Shown: positions 1 to 4,965, counted from the stretch's first letter. The stretch is DNA of 5,710 bases from Beijerinckiaceae bacterium (GCA_027346205.1 DAIESR010000156.1:1-5710); one strand, 5' to 3'. Made by a program: numbers and translations. The notes: generated from the sequence alone by a model not told the origin.

Positions 1-74
1 GCAGACAAGGCATGACATAGAATGGATGTGTCCAGTAAAGCAATTTGTCTGCCATCATGAGAAAGTTTGAACAG

Positions 75-1400
75 ATGCCGCAAGCATTTGATCTTATTAT
101 AAAAGGCGGCACGCTCGTCAATCATGACGGGGAGGGGCTTCGCGACATTGGGATCATCGCCGACAGGATCGCCGAAATTGGCGATCTCAGCTCCGCTTCG
201 GCGGCAGCGACTTTAAATGCCACGGGGCTCCATATTCTTCCTGGTGTCATCGATACGCAGGTGCATTTTCGTGAACCGGGTTTCCCGCACAAGGAAGACC
301 TGGAATCAGGCTCTCGTGCCGCGGTTCTCGGCGGCGTCACGGCCGTTTTCGAAATGCCGAACACGAATCCTTTGACCACCGGCGCGGCCGAACTCGCCGA
401 CAAGGTGAGGCGGGCGCATCATCGTATGCATTGCGATTTCGCTTTCTGGGTCGGCGGGACGCATGACAATGCGGAGCATATTCCCGAGCTGGAGCGGCTG
501 CCGGGCGCGGCTGGAATCAAAGTTTTCATGGGCTCGTCCACCGGGACGCTTCTGGTCGAGGATGATGCGGGCGTTGGCGCGATCTTATCCAAGACACGCC
601 GGCGCGCTGCCTTCCATTCGGAAGACGAGTTCCGATTGAACGAACGCAAAGCCCTGCGCGTCGCCGGCGATCCGACGTCGCATCCCATCTGGCGTGACGA
701 GGCCAGCGCGCTGATGTGTACGGAAAGGCTGCTGCGGATCGCGCGCGAGAAAGGGGCCGCCATCCATGTGCTGCATGTCTCGACGGCTGAGGAGATCGAT
801 CTTCTCGCCCTCAATAAGGACATTGCGAGCGTCGAGGTCACGACTCATCATTTGACCCTCAGCGCGGATGATTATGCGCGACTCGGCACCAGGCTGCAGA
901 TGAACCCGCCGGTGCGCGGTCCGCGCCATCGCGATCATCTCTGGTATGGGCTCGATCAGGGCATTGTCGATATTCTCGGCTCAGATCATGCGCCGCATAC
1001 TTTGGAGGAAAAGGCGAAGCCCTATCCGCAAAGCCCTTCCGGCATGCCCGGCGTGCAGACGCTGGTGCCGATCATGCTCGATCATGTGAATGCCGGGCGC
1101 CTCAGCCTTGCCCGCCTCGTCGATCTGACGAGCGCGGGGCCGGCGCGGCTTTTCGGCATTGCCCGTAAGGGGCGAGTGGCCGTTGGCTTCGACGCCGATC
1201 TGACACTCGTCGATCTGAAGAGAGAGGTGACGATTACCGATGCCGCCATGGCCTCGCGCTGCGGCTGGACGCCCTATGCCGGCCAGACGGTCAGGGGTTG
1301 GCCGATTGGCACGCTTGTCCGCGGCAAAATGGTGATGTGGGAAGGCGAGTTGACGGCGCCTTCCACAGGCGAACCCGTGCGTTTCGTCGATGCCTTGTAG
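75..1400 (+). CDS. pyrC: Dihydroorotase, class I (amidohydrolase family)
   Basis: Predicted to interconvert N-carbamoyl-L-aspartate and L-dihydroorotate in cytosolic pyrimidine synthesis. The 441-residue length suits class I enzymes. Using the ATG at 75 as residue 1, an N-terminal beta-sandwich segment (FDLIIKGGTLVNHDG) leads into the metal-site strand DTQVHFREPG at 60-69, then EMPNTNPLTT near 93-102, GIKVFMGSSTG with K149, HSED at 181, HVLHVST with H231 and H234, TTHHL with H258/H259, and the catalytic-type GSDHAPH with D304. The sequence ends with a C-terminal composite-domain strand (GWPIGTLVRGKMVMWEGE). The first His of the usual HxH is Gln62. Start choice: ATG 75 follows GAGAAAG by 9 bases and fits the N-terminus I remember for relatives; ATG 57 and TTG 45 are in frame but lack a good ribosome site. 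No promoter is evident in the few upstream bases, so it may be downstream of another pyr gene outside the window. Family assignment is very secure; catalytic competence is inferred. Confidence 0.93.
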   Translation: MPQAFDLIIKGGTLVNHDGEGLRDIGIIADRIAEIGDLSSASAAATLNATGLHILPGVIDTQVHFREPGFPHKEDLESGSRAAVLGGVTAVFEMPNTNPLTTGAAELADKVRRAHHRMHCDFAFWVGGTHDNAEHIPELERLPGAAGIKVFMGSSTGTLLVEDDAGVGAILSKTRRRAAFHSEDEFRLNERKALRVAGDPTSHPIWRDEASALMCTERLLRIAREKGAAIHVLHVSTAEEIDLLALNKDIASVEVTTHHLTLSADDYARLGTRLQMNPPVRGPRHRDHLWYGLDQGIVDILGSDHAPHTLEEKAKPYPQSPSGMPGVQTLVPIMLDHVNAGRLSLARLVDLTSAGPARLFGIARKGRVAVGFDADLTLVDLKREVTITDAAMASRCGWTPYAGQTVRGWPIGTLVRGKMVMWEGELTAPSTGEPVRFVDAL

Positions 1401-1461
1401 CCATCAAGCGCCGCTATGAGGTGTCGCAGCTCTGGCGAACACGCGGCAAAAAAGCAAATTT

Positions 1462-1495
1462 AAAAAAAGGCGCGCACTTCAACGAAGTGCACGCC
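1462..1495 (-). terminator. Intrinsic terminator of the small FPPCxxC gene
   Basis: A hairpin at 1469-1495 has outer arms GGCG/CGCC, one mismatch, inner arms GCACTTC/GAAGTGC and a three-base loop. Read on the minus strand it is followed immediately by seven T residues (complement of 1462-1468), the classical rho-independent layout, 18 bases after the stop of the minus-strand gene. On the plus strand the hairpin is followed by A-rich sequence, so it should not be a standard intrinsic terminator for the convergent dihydroorotase gene. Confidence 0.85.
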
Positions 1496-1512
1496 AAATA
1501 AAAAAGCTAGGT

Positions 1513-1692
1513 TTAGCGTATTAAATTTGGGTCCTCGCGAACCAATTCGTAGGTTGGGCCAGTTTCGCACTGGTTGCAGGGTGGAAACTTGTGCCCCTTC
1601 ACCATTTTTACTTCATGCGGCTGTTTATGATCCTTATCATGGATCGCCTTGTAGATTCCCGTTGTTGTACAAGCCTCGCCCTTTTTCGGCAT
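1513..1692 (-). CDS. Small conserved-looking FPPCxxC protein, unknown function
   Basis: Encodes 59 residues. ATG at 1692 is chosen because GAGGAG lies 7 bases upstream on the minus strand; a TTG five codons earlier sits inside that ribosome site and is unlikely. The protein is basic and polar with no signal peptide or membrane segment, so it is probably cytosolic. It has three Cys (C8, C39, C42) and several His (H18, H22, H26, H34); the motif HKFPPCNQCE around 34-43 resembles a small metal-binding knuckle. I do not recognise a named family with certainty. It is transcribed towards pyrC and ends at its own strong terminator, so it looks like a monocistronic gene. Upstream on the same strand lies a transposase remnant. 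A weak promoter-like pair (TTGCCA, 17 bases, TAAATA) precedes it, but this is not strong enough to list separately. The good ribosome site, terminator and ordered motif argue that it is real; metal binding is inference. Confidence 0.75.
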   Translation of the reverse strand: MPKKGEACTTTGIYKAIHDKDHKQPHEVKMVKGHKFPPCNQCETGPTYELVREDPNLIR

Positions 1693-1750
1693 CGTTGCGC
1701 TCCTCAATTGAATACGTTGCCTATTTACCTAGCAGGAAAATCGATGGCAA

Positions 1751-1890
1751 TCGGTTGTTATAGCGAAAATCCAAACTCGGCTAGATAGCGATGCAGATGG
1801 GCTTCGCCGACACAGTGATAAGCGTCGGTGAAGCAGGGCTCGGGATCGAGAAGAGTTCCCACTGACGCTGATATGCACATAGCCGCCACG
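1751..1890 (-). pseudogene. Decayed IS1595/ISXO2-type transposase fragment (C-terminal part)
   Basis: On the minus strand, 1832-1773 reads through TDAYHCVGEAHLHRYLAEF, which I recognise as the HLHRYLxEFxFRYNNR segment near the C-terminus of ISXO2-like (IS1595 family) DDE transposases. The continuation FRYNNR is present at 1768-1751 but in a different frame. Removing one of the two C residues at 1771-1772 (plus strand) joins them as AEFDFRYNNR. Further upstream on the same strand, short pieces (GGYVHIS at about 1887-1867 and ELFSI at 1858-1844) match the expected order of VHxNSVExxFSI in yet other frames; this part is suggestive only. The usual tail of some tens of residues after FRYNNR is missing: the frame runs through nine unrelated residues to TAG. 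This is therefore a dead remnant, with at least one clear frameshift and loss of both ends. Confidence 0.68.
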
Positions 1891-2044
1891 GCGCCTTTGC
1901 AACGCATGGGCGAGCCGTTTCTGCCGTGCTGTTGGCAATATGGAATGATGAATCATCTGGCGCGACCCTGTGTCGCCACACTGCTCGCTTGGAGCGGCTC
2001 GTCGCGCTGCCGCGTGATCCATTAAAGCTTCAAGGATAAGCTCT

Positions 2045-2084
2045 ATCTATTTGAAAGAGAGCCACATCTATTTGGAGGCGAGCC
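2045..2084. repeat. Direct repeat, two 19-bp copies with 21-bp period
   Basis: Copy 1 at 2045-2063 is ATCTATTTGAAAGAGAGCC and copy 2 at 2066-2084 is ATCTATTTGGAGGCGAGCC; 16 of 19 positions match. The period of two helical turns would suit paired protein sites on one DNA face. In one plus frame the same repeat encodes a seven-residue unit (Y/H-L-F-x-x-E-P twice) within a short open stretch from 2026 to 2250. Confidence 0.6.
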
Positions 2085-2138
2085 GATTTATCCCGTCCAT
2101 ATGGATCGCGAGCGTTTCCACAGAGGCGGGATCGGCTC
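2080..2138. repeat. Imperfect inverted repeat around a TCCATATGGA palindrome
   Basis: GAGCCGAT at 2080-2087 is the exact reverse complement of ATCGGCTC at 2131-2138, and the flanking CCCG (2092-2095) and CGGG (2127-2130) extend the pairing, with four extra bases in the left arm. Just inside the left arm is the perfect 10-bp palindrome TCCATATGGA at 2096-2105. The left arm overlaps the end of the second 19-bp direct repeat. No T-run follows on either strand, so it is not an intrinsic terminator; an operator-like or element-end role is possible but unproven. Confidence 0.5.
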
Positions 2139-2396
2139 TGGTGCAATACGGCGGTTCAGAATTGCAAAGCAGCTATTGTCACCTGCCATGGGCAATGCCC
2201 GACACCGATTGAGACGCTCTCGTGAATTTCAAATAAAACCAATGGTTTGATGTTGTAGCTCGAGTGAAAAGCCTTATGGCGGCATCGCCGCCGCCTGCGA
2301 TCACGGGCGCCGGCTGCGCAGCTCATGTCTATATAAATGCCTGTATAACCTCATGGGGTCATGCCGAGCCGGAACACATTGGTGTGTAAAGGAGAC

Positions 2397-2426
2397 TTGA
2401 CCGCAACTTTCTAAGTCCACTAGAGT
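2397..2426 (+). promoter_or_regulatory. Possible sigma70-type promoter for the 2515 gene
   Basis: TTGACC at 2397-2402 (5 of 6 to the -35 consensus), an 18-base spacer, and TAGAGT at 2421-2426 (4 of 6 to the -10 consensus). A transcript would start near 2433, leaving an untranslated leader of roughly 80 bases before ATG 2515. This is the best pair I see upstream of that gene, but such matches occur by chance. Confidence 0.35.
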
Positions 2427-2514
2427 GCGCGCCGCAGATTGTCGGCGTAAGGCCTCCTGCCAGCACCTGCGAGATCGTTCATTCACCGCTAATCCAACGA
2501 GGGGTCGGCTACTT

Positions 2515-2865
2515 ATGGTACGAGAATTTACCTATAGAGGAGAGATCTTCAGGGTCATTGCGCACGGCACCCCGGGCCATGAAGAAGTCTTCATCCAGCA
2601 CATGGAAGATGGCGAGGAGATGGGCGAAATCTCGATCGACCGGATGACGGAAGAGAACGACACGAGCGCGCCGATCGATGTGATCTGCGTCGAACTCTGC
2701 GATCGTCTGATCATCGAGCGCGAAATTAACGCCAAGGCCAAGGACGATCCGGAAGCCGCTTTCACTTGGAACGACACCAAGCAGAAGATCGCGTTCCAGG
2801 TGCATAATGGTCTCCAGGAGCAGGAGAGCGATCTGGCTGCGGCCCCGGGCGTTTCCGGCATCTGA
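2515..2865 (+). CDS. Acidic hypothetical protein, 116 residues
   Basis: I do not recognise this family. ATG 2515 is preceded by GAGGGG at 2499-2504 with a 10-base spacer; the same frame is open upstream to 2425 but those residues look like non-coding translation. The protein starts with a beta-like segment (EFTYRGEIFRVIAHGTPGHE), continues through an acidic region rich in E and D (residues 22-50), a hydrophobic stretch PIDVICVELCDRLIIE at 53-68 containing C58 and C62, and a possible second strand TWNDTKQKIAFQVHNG at 84-99, ending in a flexible tail. There is no signal peptide or membrane segment, so it is probably cytosolic. It appears monocistronic, with a candidate promoter upstream and a hairpin terminator 27 bases after the stop. 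Codon use is GC-rich like the neighbouring genes, which supports its being real. Confidence 0.75.
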   Translation: MVREFTYRGEIFRVIAHGTPGHEEVFIQHMEDGEEMGEISIDRMTEENDTSAPIDVICVELCDRLIIEREINAKAKDDPEAAFTWNDTKQKIAFQVHNGLQEQESDLAAAPGVSGI

Positions 2866-2891
2866 TCGACCTCGGTTCAACGGTAACTGAC

Positions 2892-2929
2892 GAGAAGCGG
2901 CCGCCATTGGTGCGCCGCTTTCTCCTTTT
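2892..2929 (+). terminator. Intrinsic terminator after the acidic hypothetical gene
   Basis: GAGAAGCGGC at 2892-2901 pairs with GCCGCTTTCTC at 2914-2924 (ten pairs with one bulged T) around a 12-base loop, followed by CTTTT (2925-2929). The position just after the stop at 2865 fits termination of that gene. The T tract is short, so efficiency is uncertain. Confidence 0.6.
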
Positions 2930-2951
2930 GGGCGCCCTTATGAGGGCGCCC
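2930..2951. other. Perfect 9-bp GC-rich hairpin between convergent genes
   Basis: GGGCGCCCT at 2930-2938 and AGGGCGCCC at 2943-2951 form a perfect stem with loop TATG. It abuts the T tract of the preceding terminator. Neither strand has a T-run after it, so it is not a textbook terminator by itself, but it lies between the convergent stops (2865 on +, 2983 on -) and could protect or stall either transcript. Confidence 0.5.
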
Positions 2952-2958
2952 CTTCGGC

Positions 2959-2992
2959 TCATAGCTCAGTTCGGATCATAGCTCAGTTCGGA
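2959..2992. repeat. Perfect 17-bp tandem duplication across a stop codon
   Basis: TCATAGCTCAGTTCGGA occurs at 2959-2975 and again, with no gap, at 2976-2992. The second copy contains the TGA stop (complement of 2983-2985) and the last two codons of the minus-strand TIGR02301 gene; the first copy lies just after it. Perfect identity suggests a recent slippage duplication. The TAGCTCAGTT part resembles the D-arm of a tRNA gene, but no other tRNA parts are present. Confidence 0.85.
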
Positions 2993-3483
2993 CCGTAGCG
3001 ATGCGCGACGTCATGCGCGAGCTTGCCCGATTCCGCAAGGAACCGGTTGATGATCGCTTGCGCATTCGGCGTGCAGAGGCGGTAAGTCAGCGCATAGCCG
3101 CGAAAGCCGCGGTTGAAGGCGCCAGCGAGACGTTCCTTACGCAAGGCGGTCTTGGCCTCGGCGTCGAGAAGTGCGGCCATTTTCGAGCGCCAGAGCCGGC
3201 CATTATGTTCATGGCCGCAAAGATCCTCCAGATAGGCGAGCGCGCCGAGCATTTCCGAGAGCCGGAGCAATTGCGGCTCATAGGGGGGCGGGGTATCCGC
3301 CTCCGATGGGTTTTCTGGTGTAGATGCCGCCGGTTTTTCTGATTTTTCGGGCGGGGCGGATGATCGGGCAGGCGATGTGGGCGCCGCGACGGCCGGGCGT
3401 GCCAAGCAGGCAGCCAGAAAGAGAGCCAGTACGAAATGCAACGCGGCGCGAAAAAAAGCGGCGCGATCGAATCGCCCCATCAT
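2983..3483 (-). CDS. TIGR02301 (DUF2385) family secreted protein
   Basis: Encodes 166 residues from the first of two adjacent ATG codons (3483 or 3480). The frame is open further upstream to 3825, but that part overlaps the NUDIX gene and lacks protein-like character. Residues 1-34 form a signal peptide: basic start, hydrophobic core HFVLALFLAACLA, and a signal peptidase I-type site AVAA before P35. Residues 35-66 are a P/E/S-rich linker. Residues 68-163 match the TIGR02301 domain as I know it from Rhizobiales: YEPQLLRLSEMLGALAYLEDLC, then WRSKMAALLDAEA, FNRGFRGYALTYRLC and a C-terminal helix. C89 and C137 could form a periplasmic disulfide. LAAC at 23-26 also resembles a lipobox, so lipid attachment is an alternative. 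Function unknown. It lies 202 bases after the NUDIX gene, same strand; the ribosome site is weak (GGCGGT). Residues RYGPN end at a stop inside a tandem duplication. Confidence 0.85.
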   Translation of the reverse strand: MMGRFDRAAFFRAALHFVLALFLAACLARPAVAAPTSPARSSAPPEKSEKPAASTPENPSEADTPPPYEPQLLRLSEMLGALAYLEDLCGHEHNGRLWRSKMAALLDAEAKTALRKERLAGAFNRGFRGYALTYRLCTPNAQAIINRFLAESGKLAHDVAHRYGPN

Positions 3484-3685
3484 CTGATTACCGCCGGCGG
3501 TTTTGGCGGCGCGCGCGTTCAGCCTTGATGAACATGAAGATGCGGTTGATGGAGCCGGCTGGCTTCCATGCCGCACATTGCGAAAAACGGTTGCGAAAAG
3601 AAGCGATCGGATCGGCGCGCCAAACGTCACGTCTTTGTCGTCTCCTGTTTCGAGCCGGTATCCGGAAATCCGGGCTCGTTCGAGA
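3484..3685 (-). other. Intergenic gap between NUDIX and TIGR02301 genes
   Basis: A 202-base gap. Just after the NUDIX stop is a hairpin at 3651-3678 (CGAGCC/GGCTCG outer arms with an inner CCGG/CCGG pair) that is not followed by a T-run on the minus strand, so read-through into the TIGR02301 gene is possible. A 15-codon Arg-rich frame (ATG about 3532, stop 3487-3489) ends just before the TIGR02301 start but has no ribosome site. I see no convincing promoter. Confidence 0.4.
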
Positions 3686-4126
3686 TTATGCGCAGGCTCT
3701 TTGGGCAAAAATTCTTCTGGCGTCCTCGACAATGGCGGAAAGTGCCGGCGTCGTCGGCAGTTTGACGAGTTCCTGCGGCGTGATCCACAAAATCTCACCG
3801 ACTTCGTGGTTCGGGCGGCCTTCACCCGATACCCATGCGCCGACGAAGGATGCGATCACATATTGGCGGGATAATTGACTTGCATTCTCCCAGCGGATCG
3901 TTTCCACATGCTGGTTGAAGCCGATGATCCGAGCTGTGACCGCAACTTCTTCGTATAGTTCCCGTAGCGCCGCCTGTTCCAAGGTTTCGCCCGCTTCGAC
4001 ATGGCCGCCGGGAAGCGAATATGCTCCCACGAAGGGTGGCTTGGTGCGCGTCGCAACGAGCACGCGGCCCTCGCGGAAGACTGCGATGCTGACGCCGAGG
4101 GCTGGTCTCGAATCGTGTTGTGTCAT
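3686..4126 (-). CDS. NUDIX hydrolase (MutT-like)
   Basis: A 146-residue single-domain NUDIX protein, expected to hydrolyse a nucleoside diphosphate linked to another moiety with Mg2+ or Mn2+, in the cytosol; the substrate cannot be told from sequence. The NUDIX box runs from G41 to V63: G41, E47, R55-E56-L57 and E59-E60 are all present, but the usual Gly before the last position is A62 (EEVAV). The N-terminal strand ALGVSIAVFREGRVLVATRTKPP and the loop AYSLPGGHVEAGE are typical; SFVGAWVSGE near 93-102 and the ILWITPQEL segment near 112-120 complete the fold. The ATG at 4126 overlaps the TGA of a 23-codon ORF (ATGA), and there is no clear Shine-Dalgarno before it, which fits translational coupling from pdxH. 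It lies between pdxH and the TIGR02301 gene on the same strand; a housekeeping or nucleotide-clearing role is inference. Confidence 0.92.
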   Translation of the reverse strand: MTQHDSRPALGVSIAVFREGRVLVATRTKPPFVGAYSLPGGHVEAGETLEQAALRELYEEVAVTARIIGFNQHVETIRWENASQLSRQYVIASFVGAWVSGEGRPNHEVGEILWITPQELVKLPTTPALSAIVEDARRIFAQRACA

Positions 4127-4194
4127 TCGTAGGCGTTCATCGAATCAAGATGCGCTACTGCGCTCATCATATAAGACCGCGCTGAAGCGCTCAT
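4123..4194 (-). CDS. Possible 23-residue bridging ORF between pdxH and the NUDIX gene
   Basis: Starts at ATG 4194, which overlaps the pdxH stop as ATGA, and ends at TGA 4123-4125, which overlaps the NUDIX start as a second ATGA. The peptide begins [13 protein letters not shown] and ends NAYE; it has no recognisable domain or clear membrane segment. AAGGA on the minus strand (complement of 4207-4211) lies 12 bases before its start, a somewhat long spacing. It may be a coupling leader that lets ribosomes finishing pdxH reach the NUDIX start, rather than a functional peptide. It could also be chance: a 69-base frame without stops is not rare, and the evidence rests on the two 4-base overlaps. 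Confidence 0.35.
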   Translation of the reverse strand: MSASARSYMMSAVAHLDSMNAYE

Positions 4195-4790
4195 GGAAAG
4201 AGACTTTCCTTATGCCATGGGGCATCGAGCGCGCCGCGGCGAAATCTGATCCGGTCATGCAGGCGGAAGGCGCCGTCGGACCAGAATTCCACGGACAGGG
4301 GTCGGATACGATAGCCGTTCCAATAGGGCGGCCGGGGTATCTCGCCAAGCGCGAATTTGGCAGCATATTTGGCGACAGCGGCTTCGAGCGCGAATCGGCT
4401 TTCGAGCGGCCGCGATTGTCGGCTCGCCCAGGCACCGAGCCGGCTCTGCACAGGGCGGCTGCGAAAATAGGCATCGGCTTCGGCAGGTTCGACGATTTCG
4501 ACAGGGCCGCGAATGCGAATCTGCCGGCGCAGCGATTTCCAATGGAAAACTGCCGCAGCTTTCATATTCGCCGCAAGTTCGACGCCTTTGTCGCTTTCGC
4601 TATTGCTATAAAAGACGAACCCGGACGCATCTACGCCCTTCAGGAGCACCATGCGGACATTCGGCATGCCCTCCGCGTCCGTTGTGGCTAGCGCCATGGC
4701 ATTCGGATCATTAGGTTCGCTCTTTTCGGCCTCCATGAACCAGGCCGAAAAGAGCGCGAAAGGTTCGTCAGCCTGGGTAAAGTCACGCAC
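4191..4790 (-). CDS. pdxH: Pyridoxamine 5'-phosphate oxidase
   Basis: FMN-dependent oxidase converting pyridoxine or pyridoxamine 5'-phosphate to pyridoxal 5'-phosphate with O2, a cytosolic homodimer in the family. From GTG 4790 it has 199 residues: [14 protein letters not shown] at the start, [13 protein letters not shown], the FMN-site strand NVRMVLLKG (R46, K51), GFVFYSN at 58-63, [16 protein letters not shown] around 81-95, [11 protein letters not shown], and the signature [14 protein letters not shown] at 167-180. The C-terminus WHKESLFP corresponds to the usual RLYP-type ending, so it is complete. Start is uncertain: GTG 4790 has GGATGGA 6 bases upstream; TTG 4805 and GTG 4853 (220 residues, closer to the E. 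coli length) are in frame, but the extra N-terminal residues look unlike the family. It is the first gene of the minus-strand cluster and is divergent from the lipoprotein gene; its TGA overlaps the next possible start. Confidence 0.95.
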   Translation of the reverse strand: MRDFTQADEPFALFSAWFMEAEKSEPNDPNAMALATTDAEGMPNVRMVLLKGVDASGFVFYSNSESDKGVELAANMKAAAVFHWKSLRRQIRIRGPVEIVEPAEADAYFRSRPVQSRLGAWASRQSRPLESRFALEAAVAKYAAKFALGEIPRPPYWNGYRIRPLSVEFWSDGAFRLHDRIRFRRGALDAPWHKESLFP

Positions 4791-4965
4791 GATTAATCCA
4801 TCCAATATGAATCTTTTCGACCACCAATAGGACAGAGGTGACCGTTTGCCCACGTATCGTCGACACGAGGTGAGCTTTGCGCCCTATATAGCGACGCGCT
4901 TCGCAAGGCGAAACGTATTCGGCCTGATGCAGGCCGGCTGTGCTTTCGGCCGAGGTTTCCGGCAT
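4791..4965. promoter_or_regulatory. Divergent intergenic region of pdxH and the lipoprotein gene
   Basis: Both genes must be transcribed from this stretch unless transcription enters from elsewhere. TATATA at 4885-4890 could serve as a -10 element on either strand; on the minus strand TTTCGC lies 17 bases upstream, a poor -35. Two near-identical motifs, GACAGAGGTGA at 4831-4841 and GACACGAGGTGA at 4862-4873, could be an operator pair, or simply chance. Start assignments of both flanking genes affect its true size. Confidence 0.3.

Larger units (their letters stand above)
1693..2514. other. Gene-poor intergenic/accessory scar
   Basis: About 820 bp with no convincing intact gene. On the minus strand at 1751-1890 there is a frameshifted fragment of transposase coding sequence. 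The stretch 2045-2138 has a 21-bp-spaced direct repeat, a 10-bp palindrome and an imperfect inverted repeat. A promoter-like pair sits at 2397-2426. Short ORFs here (minus 1729-2022, minus 2301-2486, plus 1828-2025) lack recognisable families and ribosome sites and change frame where the transposase similarity does. I found no clear insertion-sequence ends or target-site duplication by eye. Confidence 0.6.

Noticed and set aside
1801..1834. An 11-bp stem (GCTTCGCCGAC/GTCGGTGAAGC, one G-U pair) with a 12-base loop.
   Set aside because: It lies inside the transposase remnant where the bases are explained by coding ancestry; no T-run follows on either strand and there is no other sign of an RNA gene.
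1729..2022. A 97-codon minus-strand ORF covering the transposase scar.
   Set aside because: The recognisable transposase phrase lies in a different frame over the same bases, so this ORF is a by-product of frameshift decay.
2101..2250. A 49-codon plus-strand ORF starting ATG GAT CGC, with an open stretch back to 2026.
   Set aside because: No ribosome site at a sensible distance, an Arg-rich composition typical of non-coding GC-rich frames, and no recognisable family; the repeat content is reported separately.
2955..2998. tRNA-like TAGCTCAGTT sequence repeated twice, resembling a tRNA D-arm.
   Set aside because: No acceptor stem, anticodon arm or T-loop (GTTCRA) sequence at the right distances; it is explained by the 17-bp duplication at the end of the TIGR02301 gene.
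3487..3534. A 15-codon Arg-rich leader peptide (MFIKAERARRQNRRR) ending just before the TIGR02301 start.
   Set aside because: No ribosome site before its ATG, and Arg-rich composition is expected by chance in this GC-rich sequence; noted only in case relatives conserve it.
3484..3825. An N-terminal extension of the TIGR02301 gene to a 280-residue protein.
   Set aside because: The extension overlaps the NUDIX coding sequence, lacks protein-like character, and would bury a clear signal peptide that begins at the ATG pair 3483/3480.
3915..4691. A 258-codon plus-strand ORF opposite pdxH and the NUDIX gene.
   Set aside because: It is antisense to two strongly recognised genes and its translation is low-complexity, Arg- and Ser-rich, with no family match.
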